64,000 bases of DNA from assembly GCF_015546965.1 (NCBI RefSeq), contig NZ_JADMUF010000002.1, forward strand, positions 125,580 through 189,579, in the 5' to 3' direction. The position numbers and the translations under genes were made by a program. The notes under the pieces were generated by a model that made no database searches, had not been told where the DNA came from, and was given only the letters and a program-made list of their open reading frames with translations. Each line of letters opens with the position of its first letter. Within the stretch, counting starts at the first letter, position 1. This document shows positions 1 to 8,735 of the stretch, in pieces. The DNA comes from Collinsella aerofaciens. Lineage in GTDB: Bacteria; Actinomycetota; Coriobacteriia; Coriobacteriales; Coriobacteriaceae.

Positions 1-1149
1 GCGCTGGCCTCCGGCTGGCTCAACCTAAACGGTACGTGGTACTGGCTCGACCCCTCGACGCACGCCATGGCGACGGGCGTTCAAACTATCGGATCATGTG
101 AATACATATTTAATAGCTCTGGCAAGATGATGGCAAATTGCTGGTCAAACGGCGATGGATCTTGGATGTATCATTCGTCAACCAGTGGCGCAATTGACCT
201 CAAGGGAACCATGACCGATTCGGGAATCCAGTTGCGCGACGATGAGGGGAATGTCAGAACTGGTTGGATTGAGAGCCAGGGGTCTCGATATTACTGTTCT
301 GCTAGTGGGATTATTTTGCTCGGTTGGCAGCAAATAGACGGGACCTGGTATTACTTTGATTCGGACGGTCGAATGTTGACCGGTTGGCTTAATGTCGATG
401 GCAACTGGTATTGGCTAGACTCTGCTTCGGGTGTAATGAAAACGGGATGGCTTTCCCTTGGGGGTGCATGGTATTACCTTGATGCTGCGCGCGGCGGCGT
501 TATGTTGAGTTCTGGTTGGTATTGGGTTGGCTCTACCGACTACAAGTTCAGCTCGTCTGGCGCAATGGTCGGTGTCTGGGTCGATGTCCCTTGTTATTCT
601 CAATATCCGGAACTTCCTACTGGATGTGAGTCGGTTGCCCTTACAAACTTGCTTAACTACTATGGTTTCGGTTTAGGTAAGACGATTATTGCGGATTATT
701 ACTTGCCCAAGGGAAGCAACGGCAACTTTGTTACCGCCTTTGATGGCAATCCAAGGCGTAGCAGCGGGGGTCTCATGGGATGCGTCGCCCCTGCGATTAC
801 TATTGCTGGTAATAACTTTCTGCGCGCTGCTGGAAGCGGCAAGCAGGCAAAAGACGTTTCTTTCTCGTCAATTTCTTCCATTAAGAACAGACTGACCTGT
901 GGACAACCTGTCGAGATGTGGAATACCGAGTGGGGAAGCTGGCCGGGAGGTCGTTATGCAGCGCGTTGGTATAACGGGCATTCCTATGGCCTGTGGGGCG
1001 GTAATCATGCCGTAGTCCTTAAAGGCTATGATGATGAACAGGGAATTGTCTATCTTTCGGATTCGATTAACGGCAATGTTACGCGAAATGCCCAGGTGTT
1101 CTTCGGCACGTGGCAACAGATGGATAGTCAGGCCGTGGTAATTGAGTAA
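1..1149 (+). CDS. Choline-binding-repeat protein with C-terminal C39-like cysteine peptidase (5' partial)
   Basis: The reading frame is open from base 1, so the true start and signal peptide lie outside the window; the ATG at 67 is internal. The visible protein is a run of about 20-residue repeats of the GW...WYYLD...G.M.TGW type, the family that binds choline on teichoic acids (related repeats bind glucans). From about base 565 it becomes a domain resembling the Peptidase_C39_2 family: the motif PELPTGCES gives the likely catalytic Cys (codon 625-627) and GNHAVVLKGYD the likely His (codon 1006-1008), followed by a downstream DS. Predicted role: a secreted protease or amidase held on phosphocholine-bearing wall polymer. 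The same gene neighbourhood has three more proteins of this architecture and a licB/licC-licA pair. Substrate is unknown. A hairpin terminator follows at 1161. Confidence 0.85.
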   Translation, partial: ALASGWLNLNGTWYWLDPSTHAMATGVQTIGSCEYIFNSSGKMMANCWSNGDGSWMYHSSTSGAIDLKGTMTDSGIQLRDDEGNVRTGWIESQGSRYYCSASGIILLGWQQIDGTWYYFDSDGRMLTGWLNVDGNWYWLDSASGVMKTGWLSLGGAWYYLDAARGGVMLSSGWYWVGSTDYKFSSSGAMVGVWVDVPCYSQYPELPTGCESVALTNLLNYYGFGLGKTIIADYYLPKGSNGNFVTAFDGNPRRSSGGLMGCVAPAITIAGNNFLRAAGSGKQAKDVSFSSISSIKNRLTCGQPVEMWNTEWGSWPGGRYAARWYNGHSYGLWGGNHAVVLKGYDDEQGIVYLSDSINGNVTRNAQVFFGTWQQMDSQAVVIE

Positions 1150-1160
1150 CTTTGATGCTA

Positions 1161-1195
1161 AAAAGGGGAGGACTCAATGAGTCCTCCCCTTCGCT
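1161..1195. terminator. Bidirectional terminator between convergent genes
   Basis: AAGGGGAGGACTC, a 3-base loop (AAT), then GAGTCCTCCCCTT form a perfect 13-bp stem, flanked by A-runs on the left and by CGCTTAATTT on the right. It lies between the stop of the peptidase gene (+) and the stop of the permease gene (-), so it can serve both transcripts. Confidence 0.85.
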
Positions 1196-1214
1196 TAATT
1201 TCTGCTATCAAGTC

Positions 1215-2156
1215 TTATGCAGTTCGCTTGCGACCAAACAGCTCATCCCAATTACTGGCTGCCAATACGGTTCCGCAAACAATTACAATGCAGCAGATTA
1301 CAGACGCCATGTCGGGAATTGTGCCAAGCAAAATGAGGCCAAAGACTACCGACCATGCCGAATAGGAGATGTTCAGAGCCATTGCGCGTGCCGCTCCAAT
1401 AGCGGCAATGCCCTTGTAATAGAACAGATAAGAAGCCGTTCCTGCGAGTCCGGCCAGTGCAATGATCAGCGTCGGCATGTTCGGGATGGCTCCTATCGTA
1501 AAGTGCCATGCGCCGAAGAGGGGGAGAACAAGTACCCCATAAACAAGCGCGCTTGCAGTTTCGCGAATCTGCAAAGCGGTTTCATCGTCAACGGCGTCAT
1601 CCTTCATTCCCCATGCGCACAGCACAGCCTCAGATCCCCATCCAATAACGGCGAGTACGGCTCCGAGCAATCCGAGGGGGGCATTTGCAATTTCGCTCGA
1701 TCCGGCCGATAGATAGCCCATCGTCATCACGCCACAAAGGGCGACAAGAAGGGATAATATTTGGCCCTTGCTCATTTTTTCCTTCAGCAGCAGGAATGAC
1801 AGGAATGCTCCGACTGCGGGGTAAAAGGCGGAGATAATTGCCGTGTAGGCGGCCCCGATATTGTTGATCGCCAATACGTAGCCTGTCATTCCGATGGGTC
1901 CTCCGAGCAGCGCTCCGGCGATGACTACCTTTCCTGAACGAGTCTTTAGAGCGGCGAGCGTATCCTTTAGTCTGCCTCGAACGCCCATATAGCCAAAGAG
2001 CCAGATTGCACAGAAGGCATCATGTAGAAAAGAACCTGCGATAGAGGCGCAAGCGAGCGCCTCCGCCGTTCCGACGTAGGGCGCGAGTGCCAAGCCGATT
2101 CCAAGAATTACCGTATCGAGGCCCCAGAGGAGGCCACTAAAAAAGCCGAATTGCAT
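1215..2156 (-). CDS. licB: EamA/DMT-family permease, likely LicB-type choline importer
   Basis: The 313-residue protein is almost entirely hydrophobic, with about ten membrane segments and the two-repeat layout of EamA (drug/metabolite transporter) proteins, such as the segments GALLGGPIGMTGYVLAI and IAGSFLHDAFCAIWLFGY. In Haemophilus and pneumococcus, LicB is an EamA-type choline permease encoded beside licA and licC. Here the gene sits 2 bp downstream of the licC-licA fusion on the same strand, so choline uptake is the most economical role. Substrate specificity cannot be read from sequence, and other small amine or sugar substrates remain possible. It would be the second gene of a two-gene operon. 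Confidence 0.8.
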   Translation of the reverse strand: MQFGFFSGLLWGLDTVILGIGLALAPYVGTAEALACASIAGSFLHDAFCAIWLFGYMGVRGRLKDTLAALKTRSGKVVIAGALLGGPIGMTGYVLAINNIGAAYTAIISAFYPAVGAFLSFLLLKEKMSKGQILSLLVALCGVMTMGYLSAGSSEIANAPLGLLGAVLAVIGWGSEAVLCAWGMKDDAVDDETALQIRETASALVYGVLVLPLFGAWHFTIGAIPNMPTLIIALAGLAGTASYLFYYKGIAAIGAARAMALNISYSAWSVVFGLILLGTIPDMASVICCIVIVCGTVLAASNWDELFGRKRTA

Positions 2157-2158
2157 CG

Positions 2159-3931
2159 TTACTCACCTTTCCGATAGATTTCCAGCGCCTTTTTGAGGTA
2201 TTTGGCACCGTAGTTGAAGTAGATATAGAGCCATTCGCCCACAAAATCACCCTCGGCTTCTTTAAGAAGAGCCCAGAGATACCAGCACCACCCTGCGAGG
2301 GCAATGTGCGCATAGTTATGCGCAACTTCGCCATTCGTTGCTTTGCGACCAAAATAAGCGTCAAGTGCGCGGTCGACTTCATCTTCGGAAAGCTCGCAGC
2401 AGACACTACACGTTCCAAAATCATTCGCGTAGTCGCTCATGCCGGCATATTCCCAGTCAATGAGATAGTACTTATCGTTTTCATCGATAAGGAAATTGAG
2501 ATAAAAGAAGTCATTGTGGCAAAGGCATTTTGGCGCGTTGTCGGCCTGAACAAATCGCTCCAGCTCATCGATTTCGGTCGCCATTTCTTTAAACCCCGGA
2601 ATGTCGATGGGTCCTTTCTCTAGGAGAAGCGATTCATAACGCTTTGCCTCAAGATAAAAGTCGAACTCAGTTTCGACATTAGCGCCGCTCTCGTGAAGTG
2701 AACGACACATCTGCATCATGCGGTTCATTTGGGCGGCGTCATGCGGATCAGGCTGCTTTGCGTTGGGAACAAACTTTGAAATTTTCCAACCACGTTTGGG
2801 GTCTTCATAGATGAACGTGTCGTCAAGCCCAAGTTCTTTGGCCTTTTTAAGTGCGGCAACTTCGCCATTTCTATTAATAAGCAGCTCGGTCCCGACTCCC
2901 GGATGACGGTAGACGTACTCTCCCTTGTTAGTTCTAAAGTGACACGATAGATTCGTGAGGCCTTGCTTAAGAGGGTAGACGTCGTGAATCTCTGATTTGG
3001 AGCAGCCGAGCACCTGTTCGATGTTATCGAAAATGTCGGAGTCAACATTTTCGATAAAGTGCGGGTCGAAAACACGAAGCTCATCAAGAGAGTCAAATTC
3101 GTTGATTTCACCCTCAGGATACTTCTTGATTACCATATCGAGTTCCTTGATGTGCTCGATATACAGATCTTCCCAGAGCTTGTCCGCCGTTTCCGGCTTG
3201 TTATATTCCGCTTCAAGTATTTGTTTAAATGCAAGTGAGAAAGCTCGGTCGAAGTAAACATGGCCGAGCATATACCATGCGTTAGAACCACCGATTGTAA
3301 CATTGGTGATTCTATCCATTGCACCCGTTTGAATGCACCATTCTTTGGTGGCGCCTTCAGCGTATTGAGCAGAATAAAATGCTTTCCAAACGTATGCCTC
3401 AAACGGATTGTTGAGAAGGTAATCATCGCTTGAGCAAATGTAGGTGTTGCCAAGACGCTCTTTTACGCACATAAGCGATGCGTGGTTATTCTTGGATGCG
3501 TATTCGTTGTTAACGACAATCGAAACGCCGAACTTGCTTTCGAGATAGAAGAAATACTCTTTTTTATAGCCGACAACGACGGTGATATTGCTGATACCCG
3601 CGTCTTGCAGCTGCCTAATCTGACGCTCAACGAGAATCTCACCACGTACTTTTAAAAGGCCTTTGGGCTTTTCATACGAAATAGGAGCAAAGCGGCTCGA
3701 AAGCCCAGCAGCCAATATCACTGCATTTTCAACTTTATAAGGGTGAAGTGCTTCATACCCGCTGTCGGTCAAACTGTCAGATTCGAGAAGACCCTCACTA
3801 GTGAGCTCCTTATTCGCTGCGTTTACAGAGCCAAGTGAAAGCCCAGTGTGCTCGGCAACTTCTCGCTGGCTGGCATAAGGGTGCTTTAAATATTCGTATA
3901 GAACCGTAAAGTTGCGCTTGCTCAGTTCCAC
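2159..3931 (-). CDS. licCA: Three-domain HTH - phosphocholine cytidylyltransferase (LicC) - choline kinase (LicA) fusion
   Basis: The 590-residue protein has three parts. Residues about 1-55 form a winged HTH of MarR type (SQREVAEHTGLSLGSVNAANK then GLLE). Residues about 65-290 are a nucleotidyltransferase with VILAAGLSSRFAPISYEKPKGLL, the LicC signature, and a later SSDDYLL acidic motif. Residues about 320-590 are a LicA/choline-kinase fold with CHNDFFYLNFLI (catalytic loop) and YLIDWEYAG (metal-binding Asp). Together these would phosphorylate choline and make CDP-choline. The start is placed at GTG 3931 because GGAGG lies 6 bases upstream; the longer frame to TTG 3997 would run through the predicted promoter. 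The fused HTH suggests autoregulation through the palindrome at 3977-4001. Confidence 0.9.
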   Translation of the reverse strand: MELSKRNFTVLYEYLKHPYASQREVAEHTGLSLGSVNAANKELTSEGLLESDSLTDSGYEALHPYKVENAVILAAGLSSRFAPISYEKPKGLLKVRGEILVERQIRQLQDAGISNITVVVGYKKEYFFYLESKFGVSIVVNNEYASKNNHASLMCVKERLGNTYICSSDDYLLNNPFEAYVWKAFYSAQYAEGATKEWCIQTGAMDRITNVTIGGSNAWYMLGHVYFDRAFSLAFKQILEAEYNKPETADKLWEDLYIEHIKELDMVIKKYPEGEINEFDSLDELRVFDPHFIENVDSDIFDNIEQVLGCSKSEIHDVYPLKQGLTNLSCHFRTNKGEYVYRHPGVGTELLINRNGEVAALKKAKELGLDDTFIYEDPKRGWKISKFVPNAKQPDPHDAAQMNRMMQMCRSLHESGANVETEFDFYLEAKRYESLLLEKGPIDIPGFKEMATEIDELERFVQADNAPKCLCHNDFFYLNFLIDENDKYYLIDWEYAGMSDYANDFGTCSVCCELSEDEVDRALDAYFGRKATNGEVAHNYAHIALAGWCWYLWALLKEAEGDFVGEWLYIYFNYGAKYLKKALEIYRKGE

Positions 3932-3968
3932 TGTAGGCCTCCGATTAAAGTGTTCATTACTTGGTATA

Positions 3969-3997
3969 AGAATAGATTGATTGAACGCAATGTTCAA
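3969..3997 (-). promoter_or_regulatory. Predicted promoter of licCA-licB
   Basis: On the minus strand TTGAAC (3997-3992) and TATTCT (3974-3969) are separated by 17 bases. This predicts a transcript start near 3962, about 30 bases before the GTG start and upstream of its GGAGG site. The -35 hexamer and spacer lie inside a perfect palindrome. Confidence 0.6.
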
Positions 3998-4001
3998 TCA
4001 A
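3977..4001. promoter_or_regulatory. Perfect 10-bp-arm palindrome, candidate operator
   Basis: TTGATTGAAC, then GCAAT, then GTTCAATCAA: two perfect 10-base arms around a 5-base centre. It overlaps the -35 box and the spacer of the predicted licCA promoter in the divergent region between licCA and the NlpC/P60 protein gene. Its size suits a dimeric winged-HTH protein, and the neighbouring LicCA protein carries such a domain. Binding itself is inference. Confidence 0.6.
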
Positions 4002-4096
4002 ATAAGGTTACCTACATAGACTGAACAGAAAGTAGTGAAAATCAATCACGTAATGTGGATTAAAATAAACAACTGAGATATCTGGGAGGGTTGATT

Positions 4097-6268
4097 ATGT
4101 ATCGATTCGAAAAGAAGGCTGCACTTGTTTGCGCCACTGCGTCATTAATCGTTGCTTGCTGCTTGTCTGTGACTGTCAATGTGGCGTTTGCGCAGGACTC
4201 CGGCGAAGCTCAGAGTATTGAGTCAAAAGCGGATTTACCCTCCGGGATTTCCGATAATCTGCCACTGGATAGCCCTTCCGTCATAAATGATGGGTGGCAA
4301 CGTGACGAGTCGTCTGGAGTTTGGTATTACGGAAAAAACGGTAAACACCAAACCGGCTGGCTGCAAAGCGGAGGCTATTGGTATTGGCTTGACCCTGCCA
4401 ATGATGGTGCAATGCAGACAGGCTCTTTTAATGTGACCGATGCTGGCGGATCGATTTCTTCGTTTTATGCGAACGACGGTAATGCCACAACGCCTTATGG
4501 CTCGCTATGTCAGAACTGCTGGCTGCGTAACTCGGGTGGAAATTGGTTTTACGCCAATGCTGGAGGCGATTTAGCTGCTGGTTGGTTTTACCAAAACGGC
4601 ACATGGTATTACTTGGATCCTGTTTCGCATGTTATGCAGGTTGGTTTTGTCAACCTCGGGAGCGGGAAATACTATTTAGATGCTTCTGGCGCTATGAAAA
4701 CCGGCTGGATTCTCCAGGACGGGAATTGGTACTGGGCATATCCATCGGGCGCACTTGCTTCGTCATGGCAGACGATAGGTGGGACTCGCTATTATTTTGA
4801 CTCTCAGACGCTGGCTATGTTCAAAGGTCGTCACGAGATCGATGGAAGTACCTACATTTTTGGCGACTATGGCCTCGTAAATGGATGGTTCAAAGATGGA
4901 GTAGATTGGTATTACTGCTCTAATGGTATTGCGGTCACTGGCTGGCAACTCGTTAACGGAACCTGGTATTATCTCGATCCGGCTTCCGACGGCAAAATGT
5001 CTGTTGGGTATTTAGACCTTGGCAATGCAGCATATTATTTGAATTCGAATGGGGCTATGGCTATTGGTTGGGCTCAGTCCGAGGACGGCTGGTATTTTGC
5101 CTCTGAATCTGGCGCGCTTATTTCTGGCTGGTATAAAGAGGGCGTGAGTTGGTATTACCTGGACCCTGCTAGCCATCTCATGAAAACGGGCTTATTTGAG
5201 GTGGGCGGCAACGATTGTTTCGCAAACCTGAGCGGTAGACTTGTGGTGTCAAGCTGGATTACCGTTAAAGACGGCGTAGAAAGATATGCCGATGGCAATG
5301 GATATCTTTGCAAAGATGTGATCCGCGAAAACGGTACTATCCTAAAAACAGCTGGAGCTGATGGCTGGCAGGTTGCGTCCGGTTGGGTTAATGTTGCAAA
5401 TCAAAGGTTTTATGCTGAGCCCGGAACGGGCGTCATTCATCGTGGATGGCTGCAGATTGATGGCGATTGGTATTGGCTTGATGCCGATTCTGGTGCGATG
5501 AAAACTGGATGGGTTTTTACTGACGGTGCATGGTATTACCTAAACGCCGACGGAAAAATGGCAACTGGTTGGAAATGCCTCAATGGAACATGGTATTACC
5601 TTGACTCCAACGGCAGCATGCATGTTGGCTGGCTTAAAGATTCGGGTAAGTGGTATTGGCTAGACGGCAGCGGTGCTATGGCAACAGGCGCAAGAACCAT
5701 CGATGGCGTGCGTCGAATTTTCTGGAGCGATGGCCAGTGCGACAAGGTTGGCTGGCAAAATCCTCCGCAGTATCCCCAGGTCAGCTCTTGGACTGTTCAG
5801 TTGCCTAGCTACTGCACTGGCTACTTTACCTATGTGACTCCTTCTCGCATTTCTGTCGAAGCGACGCGGGAAGATTGCGTGAATGCCTTTATTCAGCGTG
5901 CTTACGAATATATCGGTACGCAATATATTGAGCCTTGGTCTACCGCTCCCGGCGGGGCTGTTGATTGCTCTGGTTTTGTCTTGCAATGTCTTTATGCTAC
6001 TGGCATGGATATGGGTGTTTACAACCCTTATAACCATCGCTGGGATCCAAGCCAAACCTACAATTCGATGAATTGGTATCGAAGCAACATCTTTATGCCC
6101 GTGAGCACCAGCTCGATTCAGCGTGGCGATGTGATTTATTATCGCGGGCATATCGCAATCGCACTTGGCGGCGGTATGATGATTGACTCCTGGCCTCATC
6201 AGGGTGTCGGTATTCATCCCGTCAGCGCTAGGGGAAATGTGATCGGCGCAGCCCGTCCGTTTATCTAA
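4097..6268 (+). CDS. Secreted choline-binding-repeat protein with C-terminal NlpC/P60 peptidoglycan hydrolase domain
   Basis: The 723-residue protein begins with a signal peptide (MYRFEKKAALVCATASL, a hydrophobic core, cleavage near AFA-QD). The ATG at 4097 is preferred because GGGAGGG lies 6 bases upstream. Residues about 65-560 are many GW/WYYLD choline-binding-type repeats, broken by one atypical module around residues 390-445. The C-terminal 130 residues form an NlpC/P60 domain: VDCSGFVLQ holds the nucleophile (codon 5966-5968) and RGHIAIAL the His. Such domains cleave peptide bonds of the wall stem peptide. The gene is divergent from licCA across a 165-bp region, linking a predicted phosphocholine-anchored hydrolase with phosphocholine synthesis. 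The next gene has the same layout with another enzyme domain. Confidence 0.9.
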   Translation: MYRFEKKAALVCATASLIVACCLSVTVNVAFAQDSGEAQSIESKADLPSGISDNLPLDSPSVINDGWQRDESSGVWYYGKNGKHQTGWLQSGGYWYWLDPANDGAMQTGSFNVTDAGGSISSFYANDGNATTPYGSLCQNCWLRNSGGNWFYANAGGDLAAGWFYQNGTWYYLDPVSHVMQVGFVNLGSGKYYLDASGAMKTGWILQDGNWYWAYPSGALASSWQTIGGTRYYFDSQTLAMFKGRHEIDGSTYIFGDYGLVNGWFKDGVDWYYCSNGIAVTGWQLVNGTWYYLDPASDGKMSVGYLDLGNAAYYLNSNGAMAIGWAQSEDGWYFASESGALISGWYKEGVSWYYLDPASHLMKTGLFEVGGNDCFANLSGRLVVSSWITVKDGVERYADGNGYLCKDVIRENGTILKTAGADGWQVASGWVNVANQRFYAEPGTGVIHRGWLQIDGDWYWLDADSGAMKTGWVFTDGAWYYLNADGKMATGWKCLNGTWYYLDSNGSMHVGWLKDSGKWYWLDGSGAMATGARTIDGVRRIFWSDGQCDKVGWQNPPQYPQVSSWTVQLPSYCTGYFTYVTPSRISVEATREDCVNAFIQRAYEYIGTQYIEPWSTAPGGAVDCSGFVLQCLYATGMDMGVYNPYNHRWDPSQTYNSMNWYRSNIFMPVSTSSIQRGDVIYYRGHIAIALGGGMMIDSWPHQGVGIHPVSARGNVIGAARPFI

Positions 6269-6310
6269 TTGATTCCTTGTAAGACAGTCGGTACCGGTTG
6301 GGGGCCTGAA

Positions 6311-8380
6311 ATGAATGCTCGGATTGATCATCGAATTTGCTGGCGAGCAATCGGCTTGGTGCTACTATCCGCCTCGCTCTCGGTTTTCGCCCCCGCGTTT
6401 TCTTGCACTGCTTATGCCGTGGAAGAGGGGGCGGATAACGATATCGTAGAGCGCGACTCGACGGAAGGGTCGGGTGCTTTTGTCGGCGGCGGTCTCGCTC
6501 AAGATTCCAACGATTATGCTGGCAAAACAGCGGAAGATTCGAATCCACAGGTTGTCGAAAGCCAAGACTCGTCGACGACGGAAAAACTATCTGGATGGCA
6601 ATGGGACGGTTTGTCCTGGTATTACTATCTTGACGACTGCCGTTTGACCGGAATGCAGAATGTTGACGGCTCGTTGTTTTATTTGGACCCCGCTCGTGAC
6701 GGCGCGATGAGTTGCGGCTGGATTTTTACTGACAATAAGTGGTATTACGCGAGTCCATCAGGCGCTTTGGCAAATGGTTGGCAGCTTATCGGAGGCCAAT
6801 GGTACTGGTTTGACTCCCTTGACGGCTGTTCCATGGTTACTGGGCGACGTGTTATCGATGGGCATCCTTATCTTCTTGGAACCTATGGACTGATTAATGG
6901 ATGGTGTCTTGATAACGGTTTATGGTATTGGGGTAGCAATGGTGAAGTCTTAACCGGTTGGCTTCAAACTGGCAATAACTGGTATTGGCTTGATCCCGCC
7001 AATGATGGTGCTATGTCTAGGGGAATCGTTTCCGTTGGCTCATCACGTTATTATTTATCGGATTCCGGTGCAATGGCTGTTGGTTGGGCGTTTGATGGTA
7101 CGGACTGGTATTACGCAGACGGTTCCGGCGCACTTGCGTCGGGCTGGCGTTCGGTGAACGGCGCTTGGTATTGGCTCGATATCGCAAATGACAATAGAAT
7201 GGTTACCGGCTTTTTTTCCATCGGATCGAATCGGTATCATTTTTCTTCAACGGGAGCGCTGTCACTCGGCTGGTTTATGAGCGATGGAGACTGGTATTAC
7301 GCTGAGCCATCTAATGCATCGGGTATTGTAAAGACGGGTTGGCTGAAGGACGGTAGCCAATACTATTATCTTGATCCTGCCGTCGACGGCAAAATGCTGC
7401 TCGGGCATTTTTCTGTAAATGGGAAAAGCTATTATGCAAAAGGCTCAGGCGCTGTTGCTTGTCGTGAATGGGTAGATGTCCAGGACTCGGTTCAGGATGG
7501 TCCGTCTAAGGCTTTTGCTGGTTCTGACTGCTCGTTGTGCGGAACATTGCGCAATGGGAAGTTATTTACTTCAAACGGCGATGGCGAATTGGTCGAAGCG
7601 CGCGGTTTCGTGACGCTTGGTGGCTGCATTTTCTATGCTGATCCGACTAATGGCTCCTTGAGCGTCGGCTGGCAGAACGTTAACGGAAAATGGTACTTCT
7701 TTGATGAGACCGCTGGCTATGCACGATCTGGCTGGCTGAGCAAGGATGGCTCCTGGTTCTATTTAGATCCATCCACTTACGTTATGAAAACCGGTTGGGT
7801 TGCCGTTAACGGATATTGGTATTACTTGAATTCGTCTGGTTATATGCAGACAGGATGGCTCAATTTGGGCGGCACCTGGTATTGGCTTGATGCTAGTGGG
7901 GCTATGGCTACTGGCTGGCGCGTTGTGGACGGATCCTGGAATTACTTCATGGCTAACGGCGCGTGGGTGTCAGACTATATGGACGCTAAAGCTCAAAGTT
8001 ATTCAAGCAATACAAATTGGCTGATACTTGTCGATACGTCGCGTTGTATCACGAGCATCTACACTGGGTCATGGAATAATTGGTCCTTAAACCGTCGATA
8101 TGTATGTTCGACGGGAAAAGCCAGTACGCCAACTGTGATAGGGGAGTACCAAGTCTACGGAAAGGGATACTCCTTTGGGCATGGATATACTTGCTATTAC
8201 TACACACAGTTCTACGGTGATTATCTATTCCATTCCTCGCCCTACTACGTCAACAGTAACCGGGTGATGGATCCCACGATGGGCGTTCCATCCTCTGCAG
8301 GATGTGTACGCCTTGAGATCCAGAACGCAAAATGGATTTACGATAACATTCCTTATGGAACAAAGGTTGTTACCTATTGA
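6311..8380 (+). CDS. Secreted choline-binding-repeat protein with C-terminal YkuD L,D-transpeptidase domain
   Basis: The 689-residue protein starts at ATG 6311 (the frame is open from TTG 6269, but this ATG directly precedes a signal peptide ending near AYA-VEE). A Ser/Asp-rich linker is followed by a long run of GW/WYWLD repeats with an atypical Cys-containing module around residues 380-450. The last 130 residues match the YkuD fold: a beta-rich start (WLILVDTSRC), FHSSPYY with the conserved His, and SAGCVRL with the catalytic Cys (codon 8303-8305). YkuD enzymes make 3-3 peptidoglycan crosslinks or attach proteins to the wall. A choline-binding array fused to a transpeptidase is uncommon; hydrolases are the usual partners. 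It lies 42 bp after the NlpC/P60 gene and is probably co-transcribed. Confidence 0.9.
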   Translation: MNARIDHRICWRAIGLVLLSASLSVFAPAFSCTAYAVEEGADNDIVERDSTEGSGAFVGGGLAQDSNDYAGKTAEDSNPQVVESQDSSTTEKLSGWQWDGLSWYYYLDDCRLTGMQNVDGSLFYLDPARDGAMSCGWIFTDNKWYYASPSGALANGWQLIGGQWYWFDSLDGCSMVTGRRVIDGHPYLLGTYGLINGWCLDNGLWYWGSNGEVLTGWLQTGNNWYWLDPANDGAMSRGIVSVGSSRYYLSDSGAMAVGWAFDGTDWYYADGSGALASGWRSVNGAWYWLDIANDNRMVTGFFSIGSNRYHFSSTGALSLGWFMSDGDWYYAEPSNASGIVKTGWLKDGSQYYYLDPAVDGKMLLGHFSVNGKSYYAKGSGAVACREWVDVQDSVQDGPSKAFAGSDCSLCGTLRNGKLFTSNGDGELVEARGFVTLGGCIFYADPTNGSLSVGWQNVNGKWYFFDETAGYARSGWLSKDGSWFYLDPSTYVMKTGWVAVNGYWYYLNSSGYMQTGWLNLGGTWYWLDASGAMATGWRVVDGSWNYFMANGAWVSDYMDAKAQSYSSNTNWLILVDTSRCITSIYTGSWNNWSLNRRYVCSTGKASTPTVIGEYQVYGKGYSFGHGYTCYYYTQFYGDYLFHSSPYYVNSNRVMDPTMGVPSSAGCVRLEIQNAKWIYDNIPYGTKVVTY

Positions 8381-8735
8381 TATTGGACAAGTGTCTTTAA
8401 AGGTGGGAGAAAGACACTGATTCTTAAGGGACTCTTTTCCAATTGAAGTGCTTTGATTTGGCAAGCGGTTTCATGAGAAGGCAGTCATAAACTGTATGAA
8501 CTTCCGGTGCGCAGGATTTTAATTCTCTACGAGCTTCCTTTTCAGATTATTTTGAAAAGCCAACCATCTCGCTCCCTCTAGGGGGGCGAGATGTCGGTGT
8601 TGGTGTTAAAAATTACGGGAGCATCATTCAATTTGCCGCCATGTATTATCTAAAGGCCGAGCCTTCTCCTGTCTTTTTTGAGCGTAATAAACAACACCTT
8701 AAATCTCTAATGATTGCTTTGCTAATCTTGAAAAC
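8381..8735. other. Intergenic stretch, 355 bp, two hairpins, no gene seen
   Basis: Just after the transpeptidase stop, AGTGTCTTT and AAAGACACT (8390-8398 and 8410-8418) form a 9-bp inverted repeat with an 11-base loop. A second, GC-rich hairpin (CATCTCGCTCCC with GGGGGGCGAGATG, 8565-8593) follows. Neither is followed by a clear T-run, so they are weak terminator candidates. I see no coding frame, and the promoter of the following glycan genes is probably near 8640-8735 but no good -35/-10 pair was found. Confidence 0.5.

Noticed and set aside
3932-3997. Longer N-terminus of the LicC-LicA protein from TTG 3997
   Set aside because: This stretch holds the predicted promoter and palindrome, and a GGAGG site directs initiation at GTG 3931 where the HTH begins.
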